From Pseudomonadales bacterium (lineage in GTDB: Bacteria > Pseudomonadota > Gammaproteobacteria > Pseudomonadales > Pseudohongiellaceae): a stretch of DNA of 64,000 nucleotides. Positions 19,135 to 29,400 of the stretch are shown piece after piece. Numbering within the stretch: position 1 is the first letter of the stretch; the number at the start of each line of letters is the position of its first letter. Under the pieces are notes generated by a model that worked only from the letters and a program-made list of their open reading frames with translations, had not been told where the DNA came from and made no database searches. Where the stretch lies: NCBI GenBank assembly GCA_023254735.1, contig JALRKV010000012.1, positions 62,001 to 126,000 on the forward strand. The letters run 5' to 3'. Made by a program: the position numbers and the translations under genes.

Positions 19135-20895
19135 TCAGCTTTTGTAGAGAGAGGGGAGCTGATACTTTTCTTCGCGTTGCAGCTGCTTGGTCGCTGCACG
19201 CTTGGACTTTCGTAGGAGTGTTACCAAGGCGCTGAGCCTAGCGCCATTAAAGTCCGAGCTAGTCTGTGCGTTAAACAGCAGCGACTGTAGTGCTTTGGCT
19301 TGTTCTGTTAATTCTCGAGAAGGGCTCAGTCTCACCAAATCTTCCATGCTCCGAACTCGACCGCCTCTTTCTGATGCGCAGTAGTGATTTGCCCAAATCA
19401 AAAGTGAGTCGCGAATTGCTTTGTGATCATTTGAATGACAGGCGGACTTAAGTTTCGCATACGCTGCCTTTTCATTAGCCTCGGGCGTTTGGCCTGCGCG
19501 CCAGTCGGCGAAGCGTTGCCGGCTCGCATCACCAAAGCGGCGATGGACGAGCGCTGCGAGCAGCAAGCTAACCAGCAAAGCGAACAGCCACTGCATCCAT
19601 CGGACAAGCCCGCTATCAATTTCTATCACATCGGCCTCTGCCTGCGCGTCTATCATCGCTTGATCGACCAGCGGCTCAGGGGCTAGAAGCGCCTGAATTT
19701 CTTGCGTGCTCGCAACGGCTTGCTCCGAGGGAAGCAAGCCCTCGACGGTTGCGACCTCGAAACGCGTTGCGGGTAGCGCCGTTGTTCTTGCCGAATCGGC
19801 ATTCACATCCCACCAAGGAATCTCTAGGGCAGGCACTTCAATTGTTCCAGCCTCGAGTGCTACATAGGTGCTGGTTTCGACTCGAGTACCAACGATACTG
19901 CCATCAACGAAAGTGCGCGATATGTCAGCGGGGTCTGGGTAGAGATTCAAACCTTCGATAGAGTCAGGAGAGAAAGGCGGTAGCACCGCACCATCTAAAC
20001 CTTCCGCTCTGAGGATAAGTGTCCGGACTATGCTGTCGCCAACTTTCAGAGCGCCAATATCACCAGACCAAGTCTCTTCGAGCGTGAGACCGGTAACAGG
20101 CAGCCAACCTTCGCCTCTGGGCACGCTCGCAGGACGCTCTTTGACATCGATTGTTATCCCTTCGATAAACGCGGTTACACGACGGGTATTCATGTTCCTA
20201 AAAACAAAATTACTCGATCCGTCTGTGACCTCGCCGCGGAATAAAATGTCGGGGATTTCGAGAGGGCCACTGCGCTGAGGGAAAATAACGTAGCGCTTCT
20301 CGTAGACACCAAAGCGCTCACCGTCTATTAGGCGCTCGTACTGATTTGGCGAGCCAATTAGCTGGATTACGGTGTCTTCCATATCGAGTTCGGTAAACAC
20401 AGGATTGCGGATGCCATTAATCGTGTAGAAGAGGCGAACAGTGAACAGCAGTTGCTCTTGAACGTACACGCTGTCCTTATTGACTTCGATTTCGAGATAC
20501 AGCTCGTTGTTGCCTTGATTCGAACGCGGCCCCGCGTTTACTACGCTAATCGATATCGGATCGGTGGTTTGATTCAGAATCGACAGCGGAGGAATAACGA
20601 GGTCGCCTTCCTTCTCTGGAAACAGGGTGATGACATAATCCGTCCAAGACTCGGTCACCCCATTAATGCTACGAATCTGACTCGACGTACGCGTGCCGAG
20701 GACGTCAAAGTCTTGAGTTAATGGCGTTAAATCCAGCTGCATACCTTGGCGCTGATCATAAACCCTAATCGTTAAGGTTAAGGTCTCACCGCGTGCGAGC
20801 TCGCTGCGATCGACGCTAAGCTCAATCTGCTGTGCAAATACCGAGGCTGAGAACAGCGCGCAGAATAGAAGAATGAGTGAGTAAATTCTTACCAT
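19135..20895 (-). CDS. BatD-like membrane-anchored protein
   Basis: A 586-residue protein with a signal peptide (MVRIYSLILLFCALFSASVFAQ) and long beta-rich extracytoplasmic repeats typical of BatD, starting with SVDRSELARGETLTLTIRVYD. One membrane helix lies near residues 435-455 (WMQWLFALLVSLLLAALV), followed by a cytoplasmic helical tail rich in Lys/Arg. BatD proteins occur with MoxR ATPases and VWA proteins in the Bat (Bacteroides aerotolerance-like) gene clusters; the molecular role is unresolved. The first seven bases overlap the end of the preceding VWA/TPR gene, showing tight coupling. Confidence 0.85.
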   Translation of the reverse strand: MVRIYSLILLFCALFSASVFAQQIELSVDRSELARGETLTLTIRVYDQRQGMQLDLTPLTQDFDVLGTRTSSQIRSINGVTESWTDYVITLFPEKEGDLVIPPLSILNQTTDPISISVVNAGPRSNQGNNELYLEIEVNKDSVYVQEQLLFTVRLFYTINGIRNPVFTELDMEDTVIQLIGSPNQYERLIDGERFGVYEKRYVIFPQRSGPLEIPDILFRGEVTDGSSNFVFRNMNTRRVTAFIEGITIDVKERPASVPRGEGWLPVTGLTLEETWSGDIGALKVGDSIVRTLILRAEGLDGAVLPPFSPDSIEGLNLYPDPADISRTFVDGSIVGTRVETSTYVALEAGTIEVPALEIPWWDVNADSARTTALPATRFEVATVEGLLPSEQAVASTQEIQALLAPEPLVDQAMIDAQAEADVIEIDSGLVRWMQWLFALLVSLLLAALVHRRFGDASRQRFADWRAGQTPEANEKAAYAKLKSACHSNDHKAIRDSLLIWANHYCASERGGRVRSMEDLVRLSPSRELTEQAKALQSLLFNAQTSSDFNGARLSALVTLLRKSKRAATKQLQREEKYQLPSLYKS

Positions 20896-22769
20896 ATTTG
20901 GCCACCACTCTGATTCGCATTTGCGGTCCCGTTTAGCTGGCGCTGACGATACTGGTAGCGAAACTTCCGGCGCAGTAATTCACCTGGATCGTCGTCGATA
21001 CGGCGTAGCCACTGCTCGAGTGCCTGCTGTTCTTCGAACTCATCATTCTCAGTCTCGTTAGGCGTGTTCTGCTCGCTATTAGATTCAGAGTTCTCTTGAT
21101 CCTCTGGTGAGTCCTGTTGCTGCTGTTCCTGCTGTTCTTGTTCGTCTTGATTGCCTTCTTGGCTCTCTTGATCCTGCTGCTCGCTGTTTTCCTCTTGCTG
21201 GTCAGATTCACTTTCCGAGCTTTGTTCTGAATCACTTTCTTCGCTGTCGCCTTCCTCTTGCTCACCTTCTTCGGCTTGCTGTTGCTCTAAAAGCTGTTCG
21301 ACGATCTCCTTGTTCTTAATAGCATCTTCGTGAGTCTCATCGAGACCCAGCGCGATGTTGTAAGCAGTGATTGCTTCGGCATAGTTGCCGCTCTGAGCGA
21401 GGGCATTGCCGCGGTTGTAGTGACCATCTGCGCTGCCATTCGCAGCGAAGGCTGCAACCGCCGCTTCATAATTGCCATCTCTATAGGAGGCAGCCCCGCG
21501 CCAATCAGTATTCTCGAAGAGACTGGCGGCTTCGCTGTGTTCTTCGCGCTTAAATGCGGCGGCCGCGCGTTGGTCTCGCGTCATCCACAACCCTTTCCAA
21601 GCATCCATGATGCTAAAAGGTTGCGCCTCATCCTCGGTCGGAAGGGGCAAGCCTTCTTCATTGATCTGAATATCGACAGTGGGACCGAAGTCAGCCGCGT
21701 GGGCCTGCTGCGGCGGTGCTACCAGTGTAAGGCTCACTGAAAGGGGAAGCAGAAATAGCCAACCTCTTCGGAAACTGAGCGCTGAGAGAGGAAGAACTAG
21801 AAGAAGAAGCCATGGGCCTATTTCGTACCAAACATCGAACTCTTCTTCGACGTCGGATAGAGACTCGTCATCGAGAGGATTGATATCGCTAAGCAGATAA
21901 GCTAAGTCTGAATCGGCGAGTTGAATGTCGTGATAGCGTCCGCCGACGCGGTTGGCGAGCGAAGTCAGTAAGTTTTTATTGAGTCGCGGAACGATTATTG
22001 TGCCGCGTTCGTCGGTTAAGAAATTACCGTCGTTGGTCCGTATTGGCGCACCTTCCTCGGTGCCGATACCCATGACCAAAAGTTCATTGCCAGTGCCTTC
22101 GAGCAAGTCGGCGATGCGCTGCTCTTCTTCGAAGCCCGCAATACCATCTGTCATCAGTAAGATTTTGCCAGTCCCACCATCGGTATTCTTGAGGAGATTA
22201 ATGGCAAGCTCGAGCGCCGCGATAGGGTTGCTGCCAAATAAAGGCATGATATTGGGGTTGAGTGAGGGTACTAGCGCTTCGATCGTAACTACGTCGTCGG
22301 TGAGCGGAGTCACTGTATGTGCGTCGCCGGCATAAACGATAAGAGCGGTCTGTCCCTCACTGCGTAGAGCGAGTACATCACGCAGTTTACGCTTGGCAAG
22401 GTCGACGCGGCTCGGACTATGATCGGGCGCAAACATCGACAGCGAGAGGTCGAGCACAATAACCAGCGCGTCTTCCCGTTTCTGCACTGGCTGTGGCAGT
22501 TTTTCCCACACCGGCCCGGCGAGCGCGAGACTCGTTAGCGTCCAAACTAGAAGTAGCAAAATAAGCGGTGTGCGCTGTGAGGCGTTCTTGCTGCGATCGA
22601 GAAGATAGGGGAGAAGCTCTTTGTCAATTGCTCTATCCCAGGCCGTGACATTGCTATTGAGGCGCCAGAGAGCAATTAGCAGCAAGAGTGCGGGAACCAA
22701 GGCGAGTAGCCACAGTGGGCGCAGGAAGTGGAAATTCTCAAGCAGACTCGCGGGGAATATATACTCCAT
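20889..22769 (-). CDS. VWA-TPR membrane protein, BatB/BatC-like fusion
   Basis: I place the start at ATG 22769, one base after the batA stop; the frame extends further upstream without support. From that start the 626-residue protein has two N-terminal hydrophobic segments, then a VWA domain with an intact MIDAS motif (Asp107, Ser109, Ser111 in VLDLSLSM), a third membrane segment after the VWA, then TPR-like repeats (DGHYNRGNALAQSGNYAEAI and EAITAYNIALGLDETHEDA). About residues 494-580 are almost only Glu, Gln, Ser, Asp and Asn. A conserved-looking end follows (ALEQWLRRIDDDPGELLRRK). This combines the BatB (VWA) and BatC (TPR) modules in one chain. The VWA probably binds a ligand through a metal ion. 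Confidence 0.87.
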   Translation of the reverse strand: MEYIFPASLLENFHFLRPLWLLALVPALLLLIALWRLNSNVTAWDRAIDKELLPYLLDRSKNASQRTPLILLLLVWTLTSLALAGPVWEKLPQPVQKREDALVIVLDLSLSMFAPDHSPSRVDLAKRKLRDVLALRSEGQTALIVYAGDAHTVTPLTDDVVTIEALVPSLNPNIMPLFGSNPIAALELAINLLKNTDGGTGKILLMTDGIAGFEEEQRIADLLEGTGNELLVMGIGTEEGAPIRTNDGNFLTDERGTIIVPRLNKNLLTSLANRVGGRYHDIQLADSDLAYLLSDINPLDDESLSDVEEEFDVWYEIGPWLLLLVLPLSALSFRRGWLFLLPLSVSLTLVAPPQQAHAADFGPTVDIQINEEGLPLPTEDEAQPFSIMDAWKGLWMTRDQRAAAAFKREEHSEAASLFENTDWRGAASYRDGNYEAAVAAFAANGSADGHYNRGNALAQSGNYAEAITAYNIALGLDETHEDAIKNKEIVEQLLEQQQAEEGEQEEGDSEESDSEQSSESESDQQEENSEQQDQESQEGNQDEQEQQEQQQQDSPEDQENSESNSEQNTPNETENDEFEEQQALEQWLRRIDDDPGELLRRKFRYQYRQRQLNGTANANQSGGQIW

Positions 22770-22770
22770 A

Positions 22771-23814
22771 TCAGTGAGGCTCCTGAGAGAGCTCTTCCTC
22801 TCGTGCGCGTGAATCGAGACCAAATAACAGGCTCCACGGTATAGAAAGCAGGGCAAGCAAGAAGCTGAGAAGGAGTGCGGCGCCTAGCGGCCAATAGAAC
22901 AAGACCTTGGTTGGTCTATAGGTTTGATCGTCTTGCTCTATCGCTTCGAGTCTATCGAGTTCTTCATAAATCTCTACGAGGTCATTGACGTCTCGCGCGC
23001 GGAAATACCGCCCGCCAGTAGCCTCTGCTATCTGCGTTAGAACCGCCTCATCGAGTTCAGCGGAGGGGTTTATTGCGCGCGCTCCGAAAAACGAGCGCTG
23101 GATAACTTGATCAGCGCCGATGCCTATTGTGTAAATCTTGATTCCTTCAATAGCCGCGAGCTGGCCTGCCTGAAGCGGGTCGATTTCCCCCGAATTATTA
23201 ACGCCGTCGGTTAGCAGTACTAAAACTCGACTGTTTTCCGGTCGCGTGCGTAGATGCTTGACCCCGAGGCCGATAGATTCGCCTATCGCCGTCGCAGATT
23301 CTTCGATGATACCGATGTCGGCCTCTTCGAGGAGGGTGCCGACGGTTTCACGGTCGAAGGTAAGAGGGGCTTGAATATACGCGTGCGCTGCAAACAAAAT
23401 CAGGCCGAGGCGATCGCCTTCTCGGCGTTCTACGAAGTCGCTTATCACGCGCTTAACAACAGAGATTCGCGAGACCTGGCGATTACCAATTACCATATCC
23501 TGCGCCTCCATTGATCCTGAGATATCAACCGAGAGCATGAGATCGCGACCCGTAGAGGGCAGTTCAACAGGGTCGCCAAGCCATTGTGGGCGCGTGCCCG
23601 CGGCAACGAGAAGCAGCCAGATCATTGCGCACAGAATAACCGAGAGCGTGCGGCCATTGCTGATGTTTTCACTGTCTGATTGCAAACGCGTCAGCATTGT
23701 AAAAAACGGAACATAGAGTGCTGCATCCTGTCGCGGCGCACGTGTAGCGAGTTTATAAACCAGATAAGGCAGGGGGAGTATGGCAAGGACCCATGGCCAT
23801 GTTAGCTCTAACAT
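22771..23814 (-). CDS. BatA-like VWA domain membrane protein
   Basis: A 347-residue protein with hydrophobic segments near the N-terminus (about residues 5-22 and 57-72) and at the C-terminus (VLFYWPLGAALLLSFLLALLSIPW), flanking a von Willebrand factor A domain. The MIDAS motif is Asp97, Ser99 and Ser101 in SVDISGSM, and the later LLTDGVNNSGEI supplies another metal-site aspartate. The second residue set places the VWA on one side of the membrane between anchors. Its start shares bases with the stop of the DUF4381 gene (TAATG), and batB begins one base after its stop. Confidence 0.88.
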   Translation of the reverse strand: MLELTWPWVLAILPLPYLVYKLATRAPRQDAALYVPFFTMLTRLQSDSENISNGRTLSVILCAMIWLLLVAAGTRPQWLGDPVELPSTGRDLMLSVDISGSMEAQDMVIGNRQVSRISVVKRVISDFVERREGDRLGLILFAAHAYIQAPLTFDRETVGTLLEEADIGIIEESATAIGESIGLGVKHLRTRPENSRVLVLLTDGVNNSGEIDPLQAGQLAAIEGIKIYTIGIGADQVIQRSFFGARAINPSAELDEAVLTQIAEATGGRYFRARDVNDLVEIYEELDRLEAIEQDDQTYRPTKVLFYWPLGAALLLSFLLALLSIPWSLLFGLDSRAREEELSQEPH

Positions 23815-24383
23815 TAGGCGTTTGCCTCCGTGCCCTGGGGCGCTTTTTGCGTAGACTCTTGTGGGCGTTTAGTCACGCCTGCCTGACGATATTGCTCAAT
23901 AATCCAAGCGGCTGCAAAGGTATGAAGCCCATCGGGATCCACTTCAAGCTCGCGCTGAAAGCGACCGCGGGCGAAGCCGGCAGCGAGCGCCTCATCGAGA
24001 AGCGGCGCCGAGCTGACCGACGATACACGAAGAAAACGCACCCACTCGTCTCCACTCAGGCTTGCAATCTCGGATTGCGGATTGTGGAAGAGTGCAACTC
24101 TGCGTAATACGCTGTTTGTCGCATTGAGCAAATTAAGTCCAGCCATCTTATCGCCACGGCTTGCGTGTTCACTGTACGTTGTCATGCAGCGTTCGAGCTC
24201 CGCGAGAGCGAAACTGAGCAATAATTTTGCGTCACGGGCGCGGGCGTACGCGCGCCAAGCAAACACAATGGCGACGAGGATCAGCACCGCAAGCAACCAC
24301 CAACCAGGGGCGGGCGGCCACCAGCTTATTGCACTTGGCAGTCGTATGTCGGCGAGCTGCGCTAAGAGTTCTTCGCTATCCAT
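23814..24383 (-). CDS. DUF4381 membrane protein
   Basis: A 189-residue protein with a conserved N-terminal LADIRLPSAISWWPPAPGWWLL segment leading into one membrane helix (WWLLAVLILVAIVFAWRAY), followed by a cytoplasmic helical domain containing NLLNATNSVLRRVALF and LSGDEWVRFL. DUF4381 proteins occur almost always between DUF58 and VWA genes in MoxR clusters; their role is unknown. The gene overlaps the DUF58 gene by 22 bp and batA by one base. Confidence 0.87.
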   Translation of the reverse strand: MDSEELLAQLADIRLPSAISWWPPAPGWWLLAVLILVAIVFAWRAYARARDAKLLLSFALAELERCMTTYSEHASRGDKMAGLNLLNATNSVLRRVALFHNPQSEIASLSGDEWVRFLRVSSVSSAPLLDEALAAGFARGRFQRELEVDPDGLHTFAAAWIIEQYRQAGVTKRPQESTQKAPQGTEANA

Positions 24384-25342
24384 TCTCGGATTTGCTCCAC
24401 GACGAGTTGATTGGTCCGTAATTTTATTAAACGAATTTTGAGACGTTCGAGATCTGATTCAATCCCTGCAACGCGTTCCTCGAATTGTCGCTTGTAACGC
24501 GACCGCGCTTTGCTGCTATGCGTATTAATCGAGCCCTTACTCGCGCCATCGGTAATGCTGTAAACCCCCGGCGTCGGTAGGCTCTCTTCGAGTGCATCGT
24601 AGACCATGCAGCAAACAACGTTATTGTGGCGCGACAGCTGATTAAGGTATTGCAGCGCCGTTTCATCGAGCGTTGCGAAGTCTGAAATGACGTAAAGCGT
24701 GCTGCCGGGCTTCGTTATCCGACGGATCTGACCTAAGGCATGCGCGAGGCCGGGTTTAAAATCAGCGGAATGTGGCTCTTCAGCAGTGCTCGGCGTTTTC
24801 TGGCTGAGCTTCTGATTGAAAGTAAAAATCTGATTGAGGAGATGAAGTGCCGAGCGTCGAGATCGCTTAGGTCGGACGAGGCTCGCATTGCTGTCTGAAA
24901 AAACCAAGCCACCAACGCGATCGCCGTTATCGATAGCCAGCCAGCAGAAAAGCGCGGCGGCCTGTGCGGCGATAACCGACTTAAAGGCTACTTGGCTGCC
25001 AAAAAACATGCTTGAGCATTGATCGACAGCGATAATAACCGGCCGCTCTCGCTCTTCCCGAAACACTTTGGTCACCGCACGACCAGTGCGCGCAGTGGCT
25101 CGCCAATCGATGAGCCTTATGTCATCTCCCGCTTGGTAGGGTCGAAACTCTTCGAAATCGATGCCCCGGCCGCGTATTTTGGAGAGGTGTAGGCCGGAAA
25201 TCCCGGCAATCGAGCGCGCGTGAGAGACGTAGGCGAGGGCCTTCGCCGCCTGCCTTTGTATTAGCATCTGCGGCAGCGTGATTAGCGCACCACGGCTTCG
25301 ATATCGCTCGTGCTGTGGATCCAGTTTCGATTTAGCGACCAT
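24362..25342 (-). CDS. DUF58 domain protein
   Basis: A 326-residue soluble protein with the DUF58 signature GRGIDFEEFRPYQAGDD and RLIDWRATARTG near residues 58-85, followed by a degenerate VWA-like fold (VIIAVDQCSSMFFGSQVAF near 107-125; TLYVISDFATLDE further on). In the DUF58 family the VWA-type domain often keeps only part of the metal site; here DQCSS retains Asp and two Ser in the DxSxS spacing approximately. Members are encoded next to MoxR ATPases and are thought to be their partners. It lies 25 bp after moxR. Confidence 0.88.
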   Translation of the reverse strand: MVAKSKLDPQHERYRSRGALITLPQMLIQRQAAKALAYVSHARSIAGISGLHLSKIRGRGIDFEEFRPYQAGDDIRLIDWRATARTGRAVTKVFREERERPVIIAVDQCSSMFFGSQVAFKSVIAAQAAALFCWLAIDNGDRVGGLVFSDSNASLVRPKRSRRSALHLLNQIFTFNQKLSQKTPSTAEEPHSADFKPGLAHALGQIRRITKPGSTLYVISDFATLDETALQYLNQLSRHNNVVCCMVYDALEESLPTPGVYSITDGASKGSINTHSSKARSRYKRQFEERVAGIESDLERLKIRLIKLRTNQLVVEQIREWIAKNS

Positions 25343-25367
25343 TGGTTAGCTCTCTGAGACGCAGTGC

Positions 25368-26327
25368 TTAAGCGGATGGTACGCGCTGACGGATCGTCTC
25401 CAACACTTGGTCTGGGGTGATGCCGCTCGCTTCAGCTTCAAAGCTCAGCAGTATTCGGTGGCGTAGCACATCGAAAAGAACATCCTGCACGTCATCTGGA
25501 CTCACGAAATCTCTTCCTTGGATCCATGCATGGGCACGCGCGCAGCGGTCTAGAGAGATTGTGCCGCGAGGGCTGGCGCCATATTCGAGCCAGCCAGCAA
25601 GATCTTCACCGTATTGTGCAGGTTCTCGTGTCGCCATGATGAGTTGAATAATGTATTCCTCGACTTCAGGCGCCATGTGCATGGCAAGAATTTCTTGCCG
25701 AGCAGCGAAGAGGCTATCTTGCGAAATCTCTTTCGGTACTTCCGTAGCCACGTTGGCCGCTTCGTCGCGCACGAGCTTGAGGATTTCCCTTTCTGCGGAT
25801 GCGGCAGGGTAGCCAATCGCAACATGCATCAGGAAGCGATCGAGCTGCGCTTCGGGAAGCGGGTAGGTGCCTTCTTGCTCAATGGGGTTTTGCGTCGCCA
25901 TTACGAGGAAAAGGGGTGGCAGAGTGAAAGATTCGCGTCCGACACTGACCTGATGCTCTGCCATCGCCTCGAGCAGTGCGGACTGAACTTTTGCAGGTGC
26001 TCGGTTGATTTCGTCGGCAAGCACTAAATTGTGGAAGATCGGACCTTTTTGAAAGCGGAACGAGCCGTCTTCGGGTCGGAATACCTCTGTGCCGGTAATA
26101 TCACTCGGCAACAGGTCGGGTGTGAACTGGATTCGGTGGAAGTCACCTTCAACGGCCTTCGAAAGATCTTTAATGGCTTTGGTTTTCGCGAGTCCCGGTG
26201 CGCCCTCTACGAGCAGATGACCATCGGCGAGAAGAGCGATAAGAAGGCGATCTATGAGGCGCTCCTGGCCTATAATCTGCTTCGATAACCAATCCCTGAG
26301 TTCTGTTATTATTCCGTGGTGGCTCAT
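25368..26327 (-). CDS. MoxR family AAA+ ATPase
   Basis: From ATG 26327 the protein is 319 residues; the frame extends 20 codons upstream but the preceding residues are not family-like. Walker A is GAPGLAKT at residues 42-49 and Walker B is LADEINRAP. The sensor segment VMATQNPIEQEGTYPLPEAQLDRF is the classic MoxR signature. MoxR ATPases act as chaperones that assemble or activate partner complexes, usually with VWA proteins. Here it is the first gene of moxR-DUF58-DUF4381-batA-batB/TPR-batD, all within a few bases of each other. It is divergent from the glutamate dehydrogenase gene. Confidence 0.92.
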   Translation of the reverse strand: MSHHGIITELRDWLSKQIIGQERLIDRLLIALLADGHLLVEGAPGLAKTKAIKDLSKAVEGDFHRIQFTPDLLPSDITGTEVFRPEDGSFRFQKGPIFHNLVLADEINRAPAKVQSALLEAMAEHQVSVGRESFTLPPLFLVMATQNPIEQEGTYPLPEAQLDRFLMHVAIGYPAASAEREILKLVRDEAANVATEVPKEISQDSLFAARQEILAMHMAPEVEEYIIQLIMATREPAQYGEDLAGWLEYGASPRGTISLDRCARAHAWIQGRDFVSPDDVQDVLFDVLRHRILLSFEAEASGITPDQVLETIRQRVPSA

Positions 26328-26477
26328 AGTGTAAAGTCTCAAATAGTGGGGCTTTTTTGCAAGGCCATCGATTTTAACTGTTTTCAACTGGATGTCTAGG
26401 CGCGCCTCTAACCCGAGCGCGTGAGTGCCGGTCGCGCTACGCGCCTAGGTCCGACTAAGTTGTGGAGAAGGTAGGCA

Positions 26478-29400
26478 ATGAGCAAGGAATCACGTTCTCG
26501 TGAGTTACAGTTAGACACAATTTTGTCTGCCATCACTCAAGCCGTTGGTGGCAAATCGGCCGCGAAAGACGATCTTCTGCACCGTTTTACCAAGCGCTAT
26601 GTTGGTAATACCCCTGCGCCACTCTCTTCCAATGCCACCGAACAATTTGTTACTGATATCGCGCAAGCGTGGCATTTTGTCCAAGAGCGAAAATCTAGCC
26701 GGCCGCTCATTTCTTTCGAAGAGGCACTACTCGAAGAGAATGGCAGGCAGTTACCCACAACAGTTGTTCGCGTGCTGCTCGACGACAAGCCCTTTATCGT
26801 TGATTCGTTACGCCAAGCCCTGCTGAGATCAGGTGCAACGATAAAAGCGGTGCGAAACACCGTGCTCTTCAGCGGCAGACGCAAACCTGGTGCTGCGAAG
26901 GATAGTCTGGGTCGCTTCGGGGAATTGGCTGATCTCGCCACAAAGAGCGACGATGACTTTAGCGCTGAATCTTTCTGCAGTATTACCTGCGCGAGATGGG
27001 AGAGTGAGCGCTCCAAAGGCATAGAGTCTGAACTTCGCGACTCGCTCAATCATGTCAGCGCCGCCGTTGGCAACTATAAAGAAATGACATCAGCCGCAGC
27101 AAACCTTCGCCGCAACCTGCTCACGAACGCAGAATATCTGCCTGTCTCTGAGGAGAACGTGGCCGAATCGATAGAATTCATTGGATGGCTTATCGACAAT
27201 CATTTCACGTTTTTGGGATACGAAAAGTACCGTATACGCGAAAGATCCGGCGAGAGTATTATCGAGCTCGAACCTGATTCGCTCTTAGGCGTCTCGCGCT
27301 ATAAATCTCAACTTAGATCGCAAACGAAGGTAAGTTCGTTGCCGGGCGCGGCGGCTGATTTTATCAGCCGGCCCAAGTTACTCAGCTTTGCCAAATCTTC
27401 GAAGCGCTCGAAGGTTCATCGTCCCGCTTATTACGATTACGTTTTGATCAAAGAATTCGACAAAGCGGGTCAAGTGACACATATGCACCGTTTTCTCGGG
27501 CTGTACACCTCATCCGTTTATTTTAGAGAGGCCCTTTCGATTCCTCTCATTCGAAAGAAAGTAAGCCGTGCACTCGAAAATTCCGGCTATACAAAAAACG
27601 GTCACAACATGAAAGACCTCATGCAGGTCATCAATACTTTCCCGCGAGACGAGCTGTTTCAGATCAGTAGTAGGTCATTGCTGGACATAGCCGTTGGAAT
27701 TACAAAGATTCGCGATACTGGAACAAGTAAGCTCTTCGTGCGCAAAGATTTCTATGGTCGTTTTGTTTCGTGCCTCGTCTATATTCCCCGCGAATTGTTT
27801 AATACCAAATCGCGTGTTGCCATTCAGTCTTTGCTTCAGGCCCGTTTGCAAGCAGAAGATGTCGATTTTAATACCTATTTGTCGGAGTCTTCTCAAGCAC
27901 GCATTCACCTAGTTTTTAAGGTGCCAACTATTCGCGCGCTCAAGATTGATCAGAGTGCACTTGAGAGAGAAATCGTCGAGCTCATTCGTCCGTGGGAAGA
28001 GGACTTCATGGAGCGCCTGCGCGAAACCGGTTCTGAGGACGAGGCGCAGCGGCAATACCGTCAATACGCAGATTGCTTCTCAACTTCTTATAAAGAGGCT
28101 TATACAGCCACCGAGGCCGTCGAGGATGTTAAGTTTATTAACGCCGTGGCAAGTTCTGGTGATATTGCCGTTAACCTGCGTGAGTCACATGCCGAGCGCG
28201 CTGAGTTTAGCTTTAAGCTCTTTAGCTTAGAAAGCCAGCTTATGCTGTCTGATGTGGACCCGATTCTGGAAAATCTTGGTCTTCGCATCATAAGTGAGAG
28301 TACTTATCCACTGCGCGGTAATTGCGCGAGCGAATCCGACGAGCTCGGCCCGCGTATCTGGCTTCACGATTTCTTGGTTTATCGCAGCAACGCCACTTCG
28401 CCGCTGAGTGATCAGGGTAGGGAATGTTTTGAGCAAGCCTTCTATGCCATCTGGTCGGCAAGGGTCGAGGATGACGCCTTCAATGCCTTAGTGCTTAGTT
28501 CAGGACTCACCTGGCGAGAGGCTGCGTTCATGCGCGCTTTAGGCGCCTATCTCAAGCAGATTCGATTCGACTATTCACAAGGATTTATCGCTGAGACGCT
28601 GTCTTGTCATGCGCAGATTACAAGTGATCTCATGACGCTGTTCACAGAGCTATTCGAACCAAGCAAGAGTAAGCGCCGGTTTGCAGCGTATCGAAACAGG
28701 ATCGTTAAGGCGATTGATGCGGTGTCGAATCTTTCCGAAGATAGCGTCCTTCGAGCCTATCTCGGCCTCATTGATGCGACGCTGAGGACCAACTTCTTTC
28801 AATTGGATTCAGCTGGAGAATTGAAGGACTACTTCTCATTTAAATTTGAACCACAGCGCATAGATGGCGTACCAAAGCCGTTGCCGAAATATGAGATTTT
28901 TGTTTATTCGAGCAAAGTCGAAGGCGTTCATCTGCGTGGCGGGAAAGTGGCTCGTGGTGGCTTGCGCTGGTCGGATAGACGCGAAGACTATCGCACGGAA
29001 ATTTTAGGACTCGTCAAAGCTCAGCAGGTCAAGAACTCAGTTATTGTGCCTGTTGGCGCAAAGGGTGGCTTCGTTGTTAAGGACACGACCCCTGTTGCCA
29101 ACCGCGCTGAATTTCAGGCGAGGGGCATTCGCGCTTACGAAACGTTCATCGCGGGTTTGCTTGATATTACTGACAATCTGAAAGAGGGGACGCTGATCGC
29201 GCCTGAACAGGTTGTCCGTCGCGATGAAGATGATCCTTATCTAGTTGTTGCTGCGGACAAAGGCACAGCAACCTTCTCGGATATCGCAAACGGAATAGCA
29301 GCCCGTTATGGTTTTTGGTTGGGCGATGGCTTCGCCTCAGGAGGCAGCAATGGCTATGATCACAAGGCCATGGGTATCACTGCGAAAGGGGCATGGATTT

